From Polaromonas sp. (lineage in GTDB: Bacteria > Pseudomonadota > Gammaproteobacteria > Burkholderiales > Burkholderiaceae_C): a DNA stretch of 64,000 bases. The stretch covers positions 1-64,000 of the forward strand of contig NZ_JAQSDN010000007.1 in the NCBI RefSeq assembly GCF_029945925.1, written 5' to 3'. Position numbers and translations under genes: made by a program. The notes beneath the pieces are model-generated. The model was not told where the DNA came from. It saw nothing but the letters and a program-made list of their open reading frames with translations, and searched no databases. This document shows, one piece after another, positions 26,636 to 35,644 of the stretch; within the stretch, counting starts at the first letter, position 1; every line of letters begins with the position of its first letter.

Positions 26636-29230
26636 CTACTTTTTGCCTTTGATCCGCGCATCGAGCGATTGACGCCATTTGTCCAGCTCATCAATTTGCT
26701 CGAGCAGCTCTTCGGCGGTTGGAAGCTCCACTGCCGCATGAACGGCGTTGTCGTGACCGGTGAACTTGGAGCATGTAGTCATGTTCTTGTCCACAATCCG
26801 ATAGTCCTCAGGCGAGACTTCGACCTGCTCCAATCTGCCAGTCTGAACCCGGGGATCGAAGCGTTGAATGACATTATTCAAAAGCAGTTCCTCAACTGCT
26901 TTTTCCCATGTCATGCGCATGTGGCCATATAAGTTAAGAACTTCGCGCCGGTAGGCAATATCGTCGGCCTCTGCTTTCTTGCACGCGGCGTGAAGCTCCC
27001 GCAACTTCCCGACGCGCTCTTTTGTCTTCTGTCCCAAGAAAGGCAGCTGCGGGTCTGGAATGCCAAACCCCTCCTGAGCCCGGCGGAGACTTTGGTAAGC
27101 AAGCGGAGCGCCTTGCTCCTCCGCCTCGGCGCGCAGGGTATTGAAAAAGTAGAGGTCGTGCGTGAAGACGATTACTTGACGCGATAGCGCTTCGCGTGCC
27201 AAACGCTTGGCCACTCGCTCTCTGCGCACATGGTCCAGCGACGACACCGGATCGTCGAACACGATGCCGCCCTTGGCTCCTCCAAGCTGCATTTCGGTCA
27301 GGAAGGACGCGATGGCGATGGCGCGCTGCTCGCCCTCGCTCAGGATGTCTGATGGCCTGGCGCCGCCAGGCAACTCCAGCACCAGCTTGTATTTCGTTTC
27401 TCCTCGCAGCGTTTCGGGCTTCATCTTCGCGCGCAGCGTGTGGACGTTGAGAAGCTTCATCTCATCATTAAGCAGCTTCGCCACGGGCTCCAACGCGATC
27501 TCGTTGGAGATGCTTGTCGACTTAGTTGACAAAGCGTTCGACCGAGTCGCCGTCAAACATTTCTCGACGCGCGCCGAATAGTCGAAGCGCCGTAGTGTTT
27601 CGAGGACGGCGTCCTTGACCTCGGCCAGTCGACGCCGTGCATCGAGCTCTACATGCTCCAAGGCAAGCATCGCGCGCTCTCGCTCGTCGATGGTTTTTTC
27701 CAAAGCGAGAGCTTCCTCTCGGCGCACGGCGACCAACCTACCTAGCGCCTCGCGCGCGTCTTGGGCAAACGGTGCCACGTCTTCCCACTTTCCCTTTTGC
27801 GCGGCGGCCGCGACGATGGCGGCTTGACGCGCGCGAAGCTGCATCTGGGCCGAGCCGCACCAGACCGCCGCATCCGCGTGCACGTTGGCGAGTTCCCCCG
27901 AAAGATTCTCGTCAAACAGCAAGTCGAGCGACGACTGCTTGATGGCGTTGTAGGCTTGCATCGCCTCGGCGTGAGCAGTGTCGGCAGCTTTCTGCGCGAC
28001 CTGCTCCACAAACGCGTCGAACGCGGCCAAACGCTCCGAGCCTTCGGCGCCAACCGCGTTCTGGCATAGTGGACACCTCTCTTCTGGACGCGCCGCCGCC
28101 AGATGGGCCGGGTGGCCCGCTTGAACAGCAAACTCACGCGCAGCCTTGAACAAGGCTTTCCATTGCTCGCCGCCGGTGCCATCGAGCTGGTTGGGCCGAT
28201 CCTCGAACGCCTTGGCGGCAAGCTTTGCGGCCTCCTTCGCGCCATTGGACTTTTCGATGAGCGCGCGCAGCGAGGCGGCCGCCTCGTCGGAGACCAAAGC
28301 CATCTTTTCGCTGATGCGCGTTGCGAGCGCCTCGAATCGCCCAGCTTGCCCCCTGAGCAATTGGGCTTTGGCCTTGGAGTCGGTCTCGCCAAGCGCGCGG
28401 CTTAGCAACTGCAAGCGCGCAGCCTGCTCTTCTGTCAGGGAAGCGAGCTCTTCGATCGCCTGGGGCGAGTGTTTTTCGAGCTGCACGAGCGCTTGCCCGA
28501 CCTTCGTTTTGGTCGCCGCCAGCGCGGCGAACTGATCCTTATTGGGGACGTTGTCGGCTTTCTCCTTGCGCAAGCGCGCAGTGAACTCGTCGCACAGCTT
28601 CACGAGATCGCGAATGATGTCGAGGCCGTAGGGGCTGTATGCGAAGTCGCCATCGTTGTCGACGTAGGCTCGCGCGCATTCGGCGTCGAAAATCGCGAGT
28701 TCCGACAACTGCTCGGGCGACGCCTGCCCGAACGTCCAAGCGAGCTCAGCCTTTTCCCCGTCAACCAGCACGTCGAAGGACGCCTTGGCGGGCTGCGGCC
28801 GCGCATCAGGCGGGCGCCGGGCATCGTCCAAGATGCGCTTGCCAGGCTGTCGCGCGCGGCACGCCTGCTTAAGCACTCGGGAATAGCCGGATTTCCCCGC
28901 GCCGTTTGGCCCATAGATCACCGTAAGTCCCATTGCGCCAATGGGCAGCGTCTGCTTTTCCGCTAACGCGTTGACCCGCTCCAAATTCTTGATCGACAGA
29001 AGCTGCACTACGCGGTTAGGCACTAGCGCCGCCGCGACGTCGGCGTTGTCGATGACCCTAGGCTCGCGCTTCTCAGGGTCCGGGATGCCCGCGCTGGCTT
29101 GAAGCAGGGCATAGACGTGCGCCTTGTCGACGTCTGTGAGCGCGCGCTCAGCGTATAGCCGGGCGATTGCGTCTTGCTGCCAAGGCTCCAGCGTCTTGGA
29201 CCAATTGAGTATTTCTCCAAGTATCGACAT
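26636..29230 (-). CDS. RloC/PrrC-like AAA_13 ATPase, putative anticodon-nuclease-type defence protein
   Basis: The 864-residue protein has the split ABC/Rad50-type ATPase layout. Walker A is GPNGAGKS (residues 107-114). Long coiled-coil regions flank a zinc-hook-like CPLC (about residue 387). The signature LSEGEQRAIAIASF (about 630), Walker B GIVFDDPVSSLD (about 655) and an H-loop FTHDLYF follow. The last 110 residues contain RMTWE (about 775), an R-x3-E pair, followed about 50 residues later by GHDNAVH. R-x3-E...H is the pattern of the PrrC/RloC anticodon-nuclease triad (spacing there is shorter), so nuclease activity in the same chain is possible but unproven. A separate HEPN protein is encoded 14 bp upstream. 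Confidence 0.7.
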   Translation of the reverse strand: MSILGEILNWSKTLEPWQQDAIARLYAERALTDVDKAHVYALLQASAGIPDPEKREPRVIDNADVAAALVPNRVVQLLSIKNLERVNALAEKQTLPIGAMGLTVIYGPNGAGKSGYSRVLKQACRARQPGKRILDDARRPPDARPQPAKASFDVLVDGEKAELAWTFGQASPEQLSELAIFDAECARAYVDNDGDFAYSPYGLDIIRDLVKLCDEFTARLRKEKADNVPNKDQFAALAATKTKVGQALVQLEKHSPQAIEELASLTEEQAARLQLLSRALGETDSKAKAQLLRGQAGRFEALATRISEKMALVSDEAAASLRALIEKSNGAKEAAKLAAKAFEDRPNQLDGTGGEQWKALFKAAREFAVQAGHPAHLAAARPEERCPLCQNAVGAEGSERLAAFDAFVEQVAQKAADTAHAEAMQAYNAIKQSSLDLLFDENLSGELANVHADAAVWCGSAQMQLRARQAAIVAAAAQKGKWEDVAPFAQDAREALGRLVAVRREEALALEKTIDERERAMLALEHVELDARRRLAEVKDAVLETLRRFDYSARVEKCLTATRSNALSTKSTSISNEIALEPVAKLLNDEMKLLNVHTLRAKMKPETLRGETKYKLVLELPGGARPSDILSEGEQRAIAIASFLTEMQLGGAKGGIVFDDPVSSLDHVRRERVAKRLAREALSRQVIVFTHDLYFFNTLRAEAEEQGAPLAYQSLRRAQEGFGIPDPQLPFLGQKTKERVGKLRELHAACKKAEADDIAYRREVLNLYGHMRMTWEKAVEELLLNNVIQRFDPRVQTGRLEQVEVSPEDYRIVDKNMTTCSKFTGHDNAVHAAVELPTAEELLEQIDELDKWRQSLDARIKGKK

Positions 29231-29244
29231 GCCCGCTTCTCCCT

Positions 29245-30195
29245 TTATCCTTCCGGCGCCGACTCTTCACCGAAATCTCTCACGACCAATTGTTGGTTGA
29301 TGGAGTCGGCGATCGATTCCACCGCCGCGATGAGCGCGTCGATCTCGCCCTCAGCCAGCGCAACAGGCATCCCGTCAGCGGCGTGCCCGCTGCGATGGAC
29401 AATGTCGTGGCGCTTTCGTACGGCGTCGGCCAACGGCCTAAAGCTCGGCGGTGAGACGCCCAACGCTTTCAACAGGGGCGCCACGCGGTCCCACCGATGC
29501 CATACCAAGTTTTGGAGGTAGCCTCGAACATGATCCTTGATAGCATCGTGGCGCTCAAAGATCTCGCTGAGCGATATCTTTTCTTCACGAAATGCCTGGA
29601 CTGCTTTGACTACGGCGCGCAGATCCTCGTCGCTTCTCACCACCGCAGCCTCGACGGTCTCCCACAGAAAGCTTTCCAGCGCGCCGACAACCGCCGCATA
29701 GATCAGCTTGTCGGCTAGCTCTTTGGCTTGCGCTGCGCCATCCAGCGTTCGCACTTGGCGCAGTTGGTCAAGCCGCGCTGCGAGTTTGGAGCTCGCGTCC
29801 GGAGCGCCATCGATCCACATGGCGAACTCGGGATCGAAGTCCATCTCGTCGCGATGCTGCAGGGGTGCCCACTCGTCGCCGGTTTCCGAAACTAAATCGT
29901 CGATAAGGGCGTCGATGGCCTCGTCGCTGGCGATGCCGCTAAATCGTTCTTCGAGTTCGTCGCGGGCGTCGAATGGGCCGCCGTGAATATAGAGGTAGCC
30001 GCCCTCGCTCCCGTTGTAGGGCGTCTCATAGGCGGGGTCGACAAAGCGCCCCAGAAACCACGACTTCATGGCCAGCTTTTGCTCGTCTTCCGACGCCTCC
30101 CTTAGCCAGTCGTCGTCGACCTCCACAGGGTCGGAGCCCTCGACGAATGCCTCGTCCGGCGCGTCTGGTTCATAGTCGTGGTCGTTATGCCCCAT
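29245..30195 (-). CDS. RiboL-PSP-HEPN-type putative RNase, partner of the AAA ATPase
   Basis: The 316-residue product starts at the ATG at 30195 with GGGAGGCGGG before it. An acidic N-terminus (residues 1-40) precedes a helical domain with KRHDIVH (about residue 262; R-x4-H counted as R-HDIV-H in RKRHDIVHRSG), the HEPN RNase motif. The helices before it (LADKLIYAAVVGALESFLWETVEAAVV) match the RiboL-PSP-HEPN pattern. HEPN proteins often cleave RNA as toxins or effectors. It ends 14 bp before the RloC-like ATPase and is clearly co-transcribed. One reading is a two-protein abortive-infection system. Confidence 0.65.
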   Translation of the reverse strand: MGHNDHDYEPDAPDEAFVEGSDPVEVDDDWLREASEDEQKLAMKSWFLGRFVDPAYETPYNGSEGGYLYIHGGPFDARDELEERFSGIASDEAIDALIDDLVSETGDEWAPLQHRDEMDFDPEFAMWIDGAPDASSKLAARLDQLRQVRTLDGAAQAKELADKLIYAAVVGALESFLWETVEAAVVRSDEDLRAVVKAVQAFREEKISLSEIFERHDAIKDHVRGYLQNLVWHRWDRVAPLLKALGVSPPSFRPLADAVRKRHDIVHRSGHAADGMPVALAEGEIDALIAAVESIADSINQQLVVRDFGEESAPEG

Positions 30196-30553
30196 CCCGC
30201 CTCCCTTGCCGAATAAGTCGCCCGATAAAACTTGCCAATTATTGTCCAGGATGTAACTGAAAGGCGTGGGGCGCGCGCAAGGAGAGTCCAAATATACTGA
30301 AAAAATTGATCAATACATTCCCGTGCGCCGCATCGCCGAGCTGCGCTTGCGATGAGTCGAAGCGTTGAGCCTGGCGATCCCTCGCTCCCGGAGGATTTGC
30401 CCATTGGCGACCTCTTCCCGACAGCGGCGCTCAGCGAGCATTAGTGGGAGACGCATGGGCTGGTGAGGGAAGCTTTAGGTTTCGACATGTTGAGGTTGAA
30501 AACCGGAAACGCAGTGCTTTTTTTGGTAACACCGATTCGGGTGGGCACTTCTG

Positions 30554-31627
30554 TTACCTCTTCGCTGGTGAGCTGGGTGACATCATGCGATGGGCCTCGT
30601 AGCGTTCCAGGAGGCAATCCGAAAGTTGCAAGGCAACGCCAACGATAAATCTCGCCTCGGCCCGTGTGGGAGCAGGAGACTCAGGCGATTTTCCATGGGA
30701 ATCCCCGAGAAGATTGCGGGCTTCTGCAATTTCAGTGCAGAGACTGCCTATCGAACGACTCATTTTGTGGGATGGCTCTGAGCCTAACCCGCAAAACGGC
30801 TTGCACGCCGTGAGAAGCTGTGGAATCGTAATAGCCCCAGATGTGGGCAGCCCTTCCGCGTGGGCTATGAACTTGAGCGTAGCTTCCAACGTGGACTTGG
30901 CTGAAGAAATAGCGGTATCCGGGGCGCTATTCCACTGCGACAGAGCCCTGCCAGCATGCTTGTGGGCATCATCAACAAGCAGTAGCTTGTCGGTCGAGAA
31001 GGTGCTGAAATCTTGCCTAACCGGCTGCAATGAAGTGAATGAGCCATTAGTAGATCGGGTCATCATGTCCAGGTACCCACTGACGTAGCCAAGCAGTTTC
31101 TTGCCTTTCAGCGTGTCTTCAGAAAACTGGATCAGTTGGGTACCGTTGGCGGACAGATGGATACCCAGCGATGCGGTCCCCAGCAGTTTGAGTGCAGGAA
31201 GTGTATGGGCTGAGGCCGGAAACGCGGAAGTGAATTCGTCAAAATGAACCTGCGTCCGCGTAGGGTCTTCGTGCAGTAGCACCAACGCCCGGTTCACGAT
31301 TAGGGTCATTTCCCTGAACAAAGCCCCCGCAACGCGCTTCCTGGCAACGAGAATGATGCAAAAGGCACTGAACTCCGGCACATAAGGCGATTTCCCATCG
31401 CTGACAACGAAACGCCGGTCTGCCAACCATCGGAACAGCTCGGTATCACGCCTGTGATCGCGACGGAAGTTGGCGGCAGGGAGGGCGGTGCCTTCGATCC
31501 ACTGAATTGAAATGATCGATAGAAGCTCTATTACTCGTGCTGTCGCCCCGAATTTGTCCAAAGCCTCAAGATGCCGCTTGTTCAGGGCTGCGAACGTCGA
31601 AATAGCGGGCTCTTTCCGTTGGGTCAT
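30554..31627 (-). CDS. Abortive-infection family protein (Abi_C domain)
   Basis: The 357-residue protein ends with EIAEARNLLGDSHGKSPESPAPTRAEARFIVGVALQLSDCLLERYEAH, the Abi_C pattern (iRN..GD.HGK....P....A...), which is itself HEPN-like (RN...H). The first 230 residues are helical and of unknown function. The family is associated with phage abortive infection. It is 358 bp from the HEPN gene, on the same strand, so whether it belongs to the same unit is open. Confidence 0.72.
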   Translation of the reverse strand: MTQRKEPAISTFAALNKRHLEALDKFGATARVIELLSIISIQWIEGTALPAANFRRDHRRDTELFRWLADRRFVVSDGKSPYVPEFSAFCIILVARKRVAGALFREMTLIVNRALVLLHEDPTRTQVHFDEFTSAFPASAHTLPALKLLGTASLGIHLSANGTQLIQFSEDTLKGKKLLGYVSGYLDMMTRSTNGSFTSLQPVRQDFSTFSTDKLLLVDDAHKHAGRALSQWNSAPDTAISSAKSTLEATLKFIAHAEGLPTSGAITIPQLLTACKPFCGLGSEPSHKMSRSIGSLCTEIAEARNLLGDSHGKSPESPAPTRAEARFIVGVALQLSDCLLERYEAHRMMSPSSPAKR

Positions 31628-32160
31628 ACCTCAGATTGTGCATCCAGCCCAAGGGACATAGCGTGTCAAGTCTTCGCGGCGGAGCTGATTACGGCATGAC
31701 AGGCGACGTTTCGCACCACGCTATTGGCTAAACACGCCTCACCTGTTTGCAACTCGCGGTATTGAATCGAAAACTCTGCTCGTTTGAACGTGCTGGTATC
31801 CAACTGACGGTGCAAACCGATCACGCCACTCGAAGCCTGCACCAGCACCCAATCCGCACGCCCTGTCATCGGGTTTGGATATAAGCGACGCAAATGCCCG
31901 AAAGTAAAAAGCGCCCCGAAAGGCCCTTGTTCATTGACTATTTGGCGGAGAGGGTGACGTACAACCTTTTGTCGCAAAGTGGCTCACAACGTAACTCCCA
32001 CATCGTGCACGTTGAGTGTCTCACAGTTGCGTCAATTCACTTCGAGTCATCGCATATCTTACGGTTGCTCGCTTGGCGATGGGTAGGGTGATGGGTACGA
32101 GAAGCGAGGACTACCCACGGTCGGTGTATCGTCCAGAAATTCAAATAAAGGGAGATTTCC
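31628..32160. other. 533-bp gap, nothing recognised
   Basis: A 103-codon minus-strand frame (31666-31977) lies here but shows no recognisable family or clear SD. The final part is the leader of the HNH gene, which has AAGGGAGATTTCC before its ATG at 32161. Confidence 0.35.
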
Positions 32161-33423
32161 ATGAGTTCGGCTCAAGCCCACGTCGTTTCACCGTCTGCCA
32201 TTGAACAGAAGCCCCCCGTATTTCGTTGTCTCTACTGCGATCTTGAGAAGCCAAAGAGTGAATCCACGCTTGAGCATGCCATTCCACAATTTCTCGGTGG
32301 CGCGCAGGCGCCCCTGCATTACAAACTCAGGAATGTTTGCGTGAGGTGTAACAGCATACTGGGGCTACACGTCGACGCCTCGTATGCCCGGTCGTGGACC
32401 GTTACTAACGGACTAGCGGTTGCGGCTCGCAAACTGTACATAGGACCAGGCGGTATTCCCCTGCCGCTAGTGTGCATGGGCATCATCCAGAACATGCCGG
32501 GCCTTGCCGTGCCAGAGGGAATGGCGGCAGAGTACTGGATCGGCCCGTCGGGTGAGAGCATCGTTTGGATTCGATCGGACAACGATCTCATGTACTGGTA
32601 CTCGGGTGGCAATCCGATTGACAAAAAAACTAAGCCGTCGACCCTCTATTATCTTCCCACAACTGCGGATCGCCTAGGCTTTCAGATGGCCATGGAAGCA
32701 TTCAACGACGCATTCAAGAAAGCAAAGGCGAGGCGCATTTTCGGCGCGGAGTTCCTCGATGCTCCCGCCGGCACCCTTTATCCTGGATTCGACGCGCCAA
32801 CTGACGCTGAGCGTGGGAATTTGGAAGCAATTCAACAGGCGATTGCGAACGGTTTAATAGATGCCCAAGCCCGGTTCAATATCCGATTTGAGGATCGATT
32901 CATTTGCAAAATGGTGCTGGGCGTGGGGTATTCACTTTTCGGTGAACCTTTCCTCGACACGAAAACGGCCAAACAAGCTCGCTTGGGGCTATGGCCCAGT
33001 CAAGCTCAAACATCCCAGCTAAGAGGTGCTGGCAGTTTTGGCGGCGCCGATGCAACGTTTTCGTCATTAAGTGGCTACCCCGGTGCCGTCGTCATCATGG
33101 TGTTGCGCACCGGGCACCACTACGCTATGAGCGTAAACGTGGATCAGAAGATGCCGTTCACTACGGAACTTGCCCCGGGGACGCTTAGCAGTCCGCATAT
33201 CAACTCCGATCATGGCTACGCACTCCTCTTGTTCCCTCAACTGCGCCACCCGGTGGAACTCGAGTTACCCACCATGCTAGCGCACAAACTTGGAAACCAG
33301 GCTCACCCCGATCTCGCGCTCGTTGACGTGAAAGCTCAACAGGCCGAAGCTTTCAATGCCACGCTGCCACCTCTACCAGCCAGACCACCTTCAACGGCGG
33401 CCAAATCGCCGACCGTCAGTTAG
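32161..33423 (+). CDS. HNH-endonuclease-like protein
   Basis: The 420-residue protein has an N-terminal zinc-ribbon HNH pattern: Cys23-LY-Cys26, EHAIPQFLGG (His39), and NV-Cys60-VR-Cys63-Asn64, as in HNH_5-type nucleases. The remaining 350 residues are soluble and unrecognised. HNH proteins in such islands are usually restriction or abortive-infection nucleases. It is flanked by no obvious partner gene. AAGGGAG precedes the ATG. Confidence 0.65.
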   Translation: MSSAQAHVVSPSAIEQKPPVFRCLYCDLEKPKSESTLEHAIPQFLGGAQAPLHYKLRNVCVRCNSILGLHVDASYARSWTVTNGLAVAARKLYIGPGGIPLPLVCMGIIQNMPGLAVPEGMAAEYWIGPSGESIVWIRSDNDLMYWYSGGNPIDKKTKPSTLYYLPTTADRLGFQMAMEAFNDAFKKAKARRIFGAEFLDAPAGTLYPGFDAPTDAERGNLEAIQQAIANGLIDAQARFNIRFEDRFICKMVLGVGYSLFGEPFLDTKTAKQARLGLWPSQAQTSQLRGAGSFGGADATFSSLSGYPGAVVIMVLRTGHHYAMSVNVDQKMPFTTELAPGTLSSPHINSDHGYALLLFPQLRHPVELELPTMLAHKLGNQAHPDLALVDVKAQQAEAFNATLPPLPARPPSTAAKSPTVS

Positions 33424-33823
33424 TCTCGAAGAAACTAGGTCAGACATTCACGCTCAGCGTGTCACGCTTGGCATGATTTTCTTGAGGATCGCCGCATCGT
33501 TGGAAGGGCGCTTTCCAGAGTCTGACCGTACGAGGCAGCCATCGCTTTCATTGGAGCTGACTTCGTATTCCAGCGCGGTCATTTTTCCTTGGTCAGCCCA
33601 AGCTCTTCGGAAAGCGCTTCGGCCAGAGTCCGACGGCGGATCGGATGGTCGTCTTTACCCTCATCGCACCACCCCAAAGCAACTGGGCGTGAGTTATCTT
33701 TAGTTTGGGCATGGTGAAGAGGCGACTCACTACAGTCGTATGGGCACTGATGAAATCACGTTCGAACAGGACTCATTTTCTGCTGAGGCAATCACACACT
33801 ACTAACCCCTCCAAAGGGAAAAC
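33424..33823. other. 400-bp gap, nothing recognised
   Basis: Both strands hold only short frames. On the minus strand a peptide RRRTLAEALSEELGLTKEK is visible in one frame without any supporting start; it may be a gene remnant but the support is too small to call. Confidence 0.35.
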
Positions 33824-34070
33824 ATGTCAAATACAGTCTTGAAATTCATTTTTGAAAATACGTCGCTGCTTGAGCAGACAGTGCCCTTTGAAGGCATCTG
33901 AATGTCCCGTCAAAAGGCGAGGATATTTTTGTTGCAAATGCCGCATTCACATTTGATGACGTAACGCGGATCTATTCGCGCGAAGGTAATCAGATAGTTG
34001 TCGATCTCAGAAACCGGTATAGGTTCCATCGCGGTCATCTCGATCGAGCTGAAACTAAAAGCCGCCCGAT
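33824..34070 (+). pseudogene. Small gene broken by a frameshift
   Basis: The ATG at 33824 gives MSNTVLKFIFENTSLLEQTVPFEG, then a stop at 33899. In another frame the sequence goes on as NVPSKGEDIFVANAAFTFDDVTRIYSREGNQIVVDLR. Read together they make one small protein, so a single-base change near 33897 has probably broken it. The family is not recognised. CCAAAGGGAAAAC precedes the ATG. Confidence 0.4.
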
Positions 34071-34101
34071 GTTGCCAAGGGGCGGCGTGTATGTAGGGGA
34101 G

Positions 34102-34350
34102 CTACTCTTCGCGCGTCACCACAACCCGATCAATGCACCTGAATCCGGATTCACTTTCTTCGTGCGGCATCGACAGCTTGAACCGACGTCCGGTCTGGGT
34201 GGTCCCGCCACCATTTACTAGATGGGTCCTTGCCCAGTCGTTGAAACCGGATGGATCCAACCCGATGTCTTCGGGAGCCAGTACAAAAGCCCCTCCAACT
34301 ACCACATCGTCGAGCTTGGACATGAAATTGTTCATGTCCCACTCTATCAC
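34102..34350 (-). CDS. Small hypothetical protein, 82 residues
   Basis: The protein (MIEWDMNNFMSKLDDVVVGG and on) has a soluble mixed composition and an ordinary amino-acid balance, so it is plausibly coded. I recognise no domain. Start choice is uncertain between the first three Met. A fragment of the preceding small gene lies in antisense. Confidence 0.4.
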   Translation of the reverse strand: MIEWDMNNFMSKLDDVVVGGAFVLAPEDIGLDPSGFNDWARTHLVNGGGTTQTGRRFKLSMPHEESESGFRCIDRVVVTREE

Positions 34351-34470
34351 GCGACCAAACGGAAAAACCAGCGAAATGGTAGTTTTCTAAAATCGTGAAA
34401 ATTGCCGAAGACACCTCAGTGGAGTTGCGTCCTTGTACATCAGCTGATTCCCGCGTGTTGAATTCTGTCG

Positions 34471-34520
34471 AAATCTGGCCCACTTAGCGAGTAATTTCCA
34501 TCCAAAACTGCCCCACGTAG
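34471..34520. repeat. Direct repeats resembling an IS21-type end
   Basis: AAATCTGGCCCACTTAG (34471-34487) and AAAACTGCCCCACGTAG (34504-34520) match at 14 of 17 positions and are 33 bp apart in direct orientation. Such paired CTGGCCCAC/CTGCCCCAC units are typical of the multiple terminal repeats of IS21-like elements. No transposase gene remains. Confidence 0.35.
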
Positions 34521-34621
34521 GCACTACCCTGCTTGGTTTACAAGCAGAGGGAAATTCAGAGTGGTTTTTCTTCGGCTTGTTCGTTGCCTGCGTCAATGCC
34601 GAACCCGCGCGCTCTTAACGG

Positions 34622-34933
34622 CTAGCGTCGCGTGGTGCCGCCACCAAAGACCGTTAGCCCCACAACAAACCCGATGTAATACCCAACCCCAGTGTTTGGC
34701 CTGCCAATGATTTGAATACTTTCCAAAAAAGAGAGCCCTAACAAGCCGAGCATCCAGGAGAGAAAATTCACCACGACAGAAATTGGGAAAATCATCCCGT
34801 GCCAGATGCCAGAAAAAAATCCGAAAGGATCCCGCACTACATCCGCGGAATAATGAGTCGCGCATCCAGAGAGCAATATCGCCGACGCAACCAATGCGAG
34901 CATCGGAACGCTGGCAGAACGCGAATTAGTCAT
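34622..34933 (-). CDS. Small lipoprotein-type membrane protein
   Basis: From the ATG at 34933 the product has 103 residues. It has a lipobox LLSGC after a signal stretch (VPMLALVASAILLSGCATHYS), then two further hydrophobic segments (GMIFPISVVVNFLSWMLGLLGLSFL and YYIGFVVGLTVFGGG). Its start shares the A of the stop of the YHYH gene (TGATG), so the pair is translationally coupled. Function is unknown. Confidence 0.6.
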   Translation of the reverse strand: MTNSRSASVPMLALVASAILLSGCATHYSADVVRDPFGFFSGIWHGMIFPISVVVNFLSWMLGLLGLSFLESIQIIGRPNTGVGYYIGFVVGLTVFGGGTTRR

Positions 34934-35205
34934 CAGCAGCCTGCATAGTTCTTCTTTCCACTCTTGGTGATTGTGTAGGTGCCGCCGCGCGGTCCGACAT
35001 AGCAACTCTGTCCATCGGACTGGGCGGGGGCCACTTGGCGAGGTGCTGCAGCAGCACTTGTCCCCTTCGAACCATGGCAGTGGTATTCGCCGGTCTTGCG
35101 GTTCGTGTGACACCCCTGCGCATCTGTGCCGCCAGAGTGAGCGGCAGCAGACCCGCTTGCCAGCGTCAGCGCGAGCGCGCAAAGCAGCTTCATGCTGTCC
35201 CCCAT
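34933..35205 (-). CDS. Secreted YHYH-type small protein
   Basis: The 90-residue product has a signal peptide (MKLLCALALTLASGSAAAHSGG) and the motif GCHTNRKTGEYHCHGSKG, typical of YHYH-domain secreted proteins, with paired Cys and His that could bind metal or form a disulfide. The start may be Met1 or Met5 (35193). It precedes the lipoprotein-type gene with a one-base overlap. A role in the envelope is inferred. Confidence 0.65.
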   Translation of the reverse strand: MGDSMKLLCALALTLASGSAAAHSGGTDAQGCHTNRKTGEYHCHGSKGTSAAAAPRQVAPAQSDGQSCYVGPRGGTYTITKSGKKNYAGC

Positions 35206-35310
35206 TGTTTGGAATCCATGGTGACAGGTGCGCCCACTGGACGCCTCCTCTAATTAGAGGAGAGTTGATGCGCCAATGCGCTGTGGCAACATGGCGCTCA
35301 AGGAGGCTTC

Positions 35311-35619
35311 ATGCTCGAGAAACTGATGATTGGGTTACTAAGCCATCCGTGGATGCCTACGGCACTCGGAAGAGGCTTTCTGGCTTTGGGTTTTCTGATG
35401 GCGCTCCAAGGGCTTCGCGTGGCGCGAATCGACCGGAGGATCGCGCGCATTTTCGACCGTGTTGGACTGGAGGAGCCTGATGTTATGAGCGCGTGGCCTT
35501 GGTGGTTGCGCTTGTTGACGCCAGAGACAACGGGAGACTGGATCGTAGTCGCCGTTGTTCTTATCTGTGGGTTCAACCTCGCACTCCTAGGAAAGTGGGC
35601 CAGGAAATATCAAACTTGA
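35311..35619 (+). CDS. Small membrane protein of unknown function
   Basis: The 102-residue protein has hydrophobic segments at about residues 19-36 (GRGFLALGFLMALQGL) and 74-93 (GDWIVVAVVLICGFNLALL), with a polar charged segment between (RVARIDRRIARIFDRVGLEEP). No family is recognised. AAGGAGGC stands before the ATG. Confidence 0.5.
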   Translation: MLEKLMIGLLSHPWMPTALGRGFLALGFLMALQGLRVARIDRRIARIFDRVGLEEPDVMSAWPWWLRLLTPETTGDWIVVAVVLICGFNLALLGKWARKYQT

Positions 35620-35644
35620 AAGCTGCTGAGAGGCGTGGCGGCGA

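Noticed and set aside
31666..31977. 103-codon minus-strand frame
   Set aside because: No recognisable family and no SD; kept only as a remark in the gap entry.
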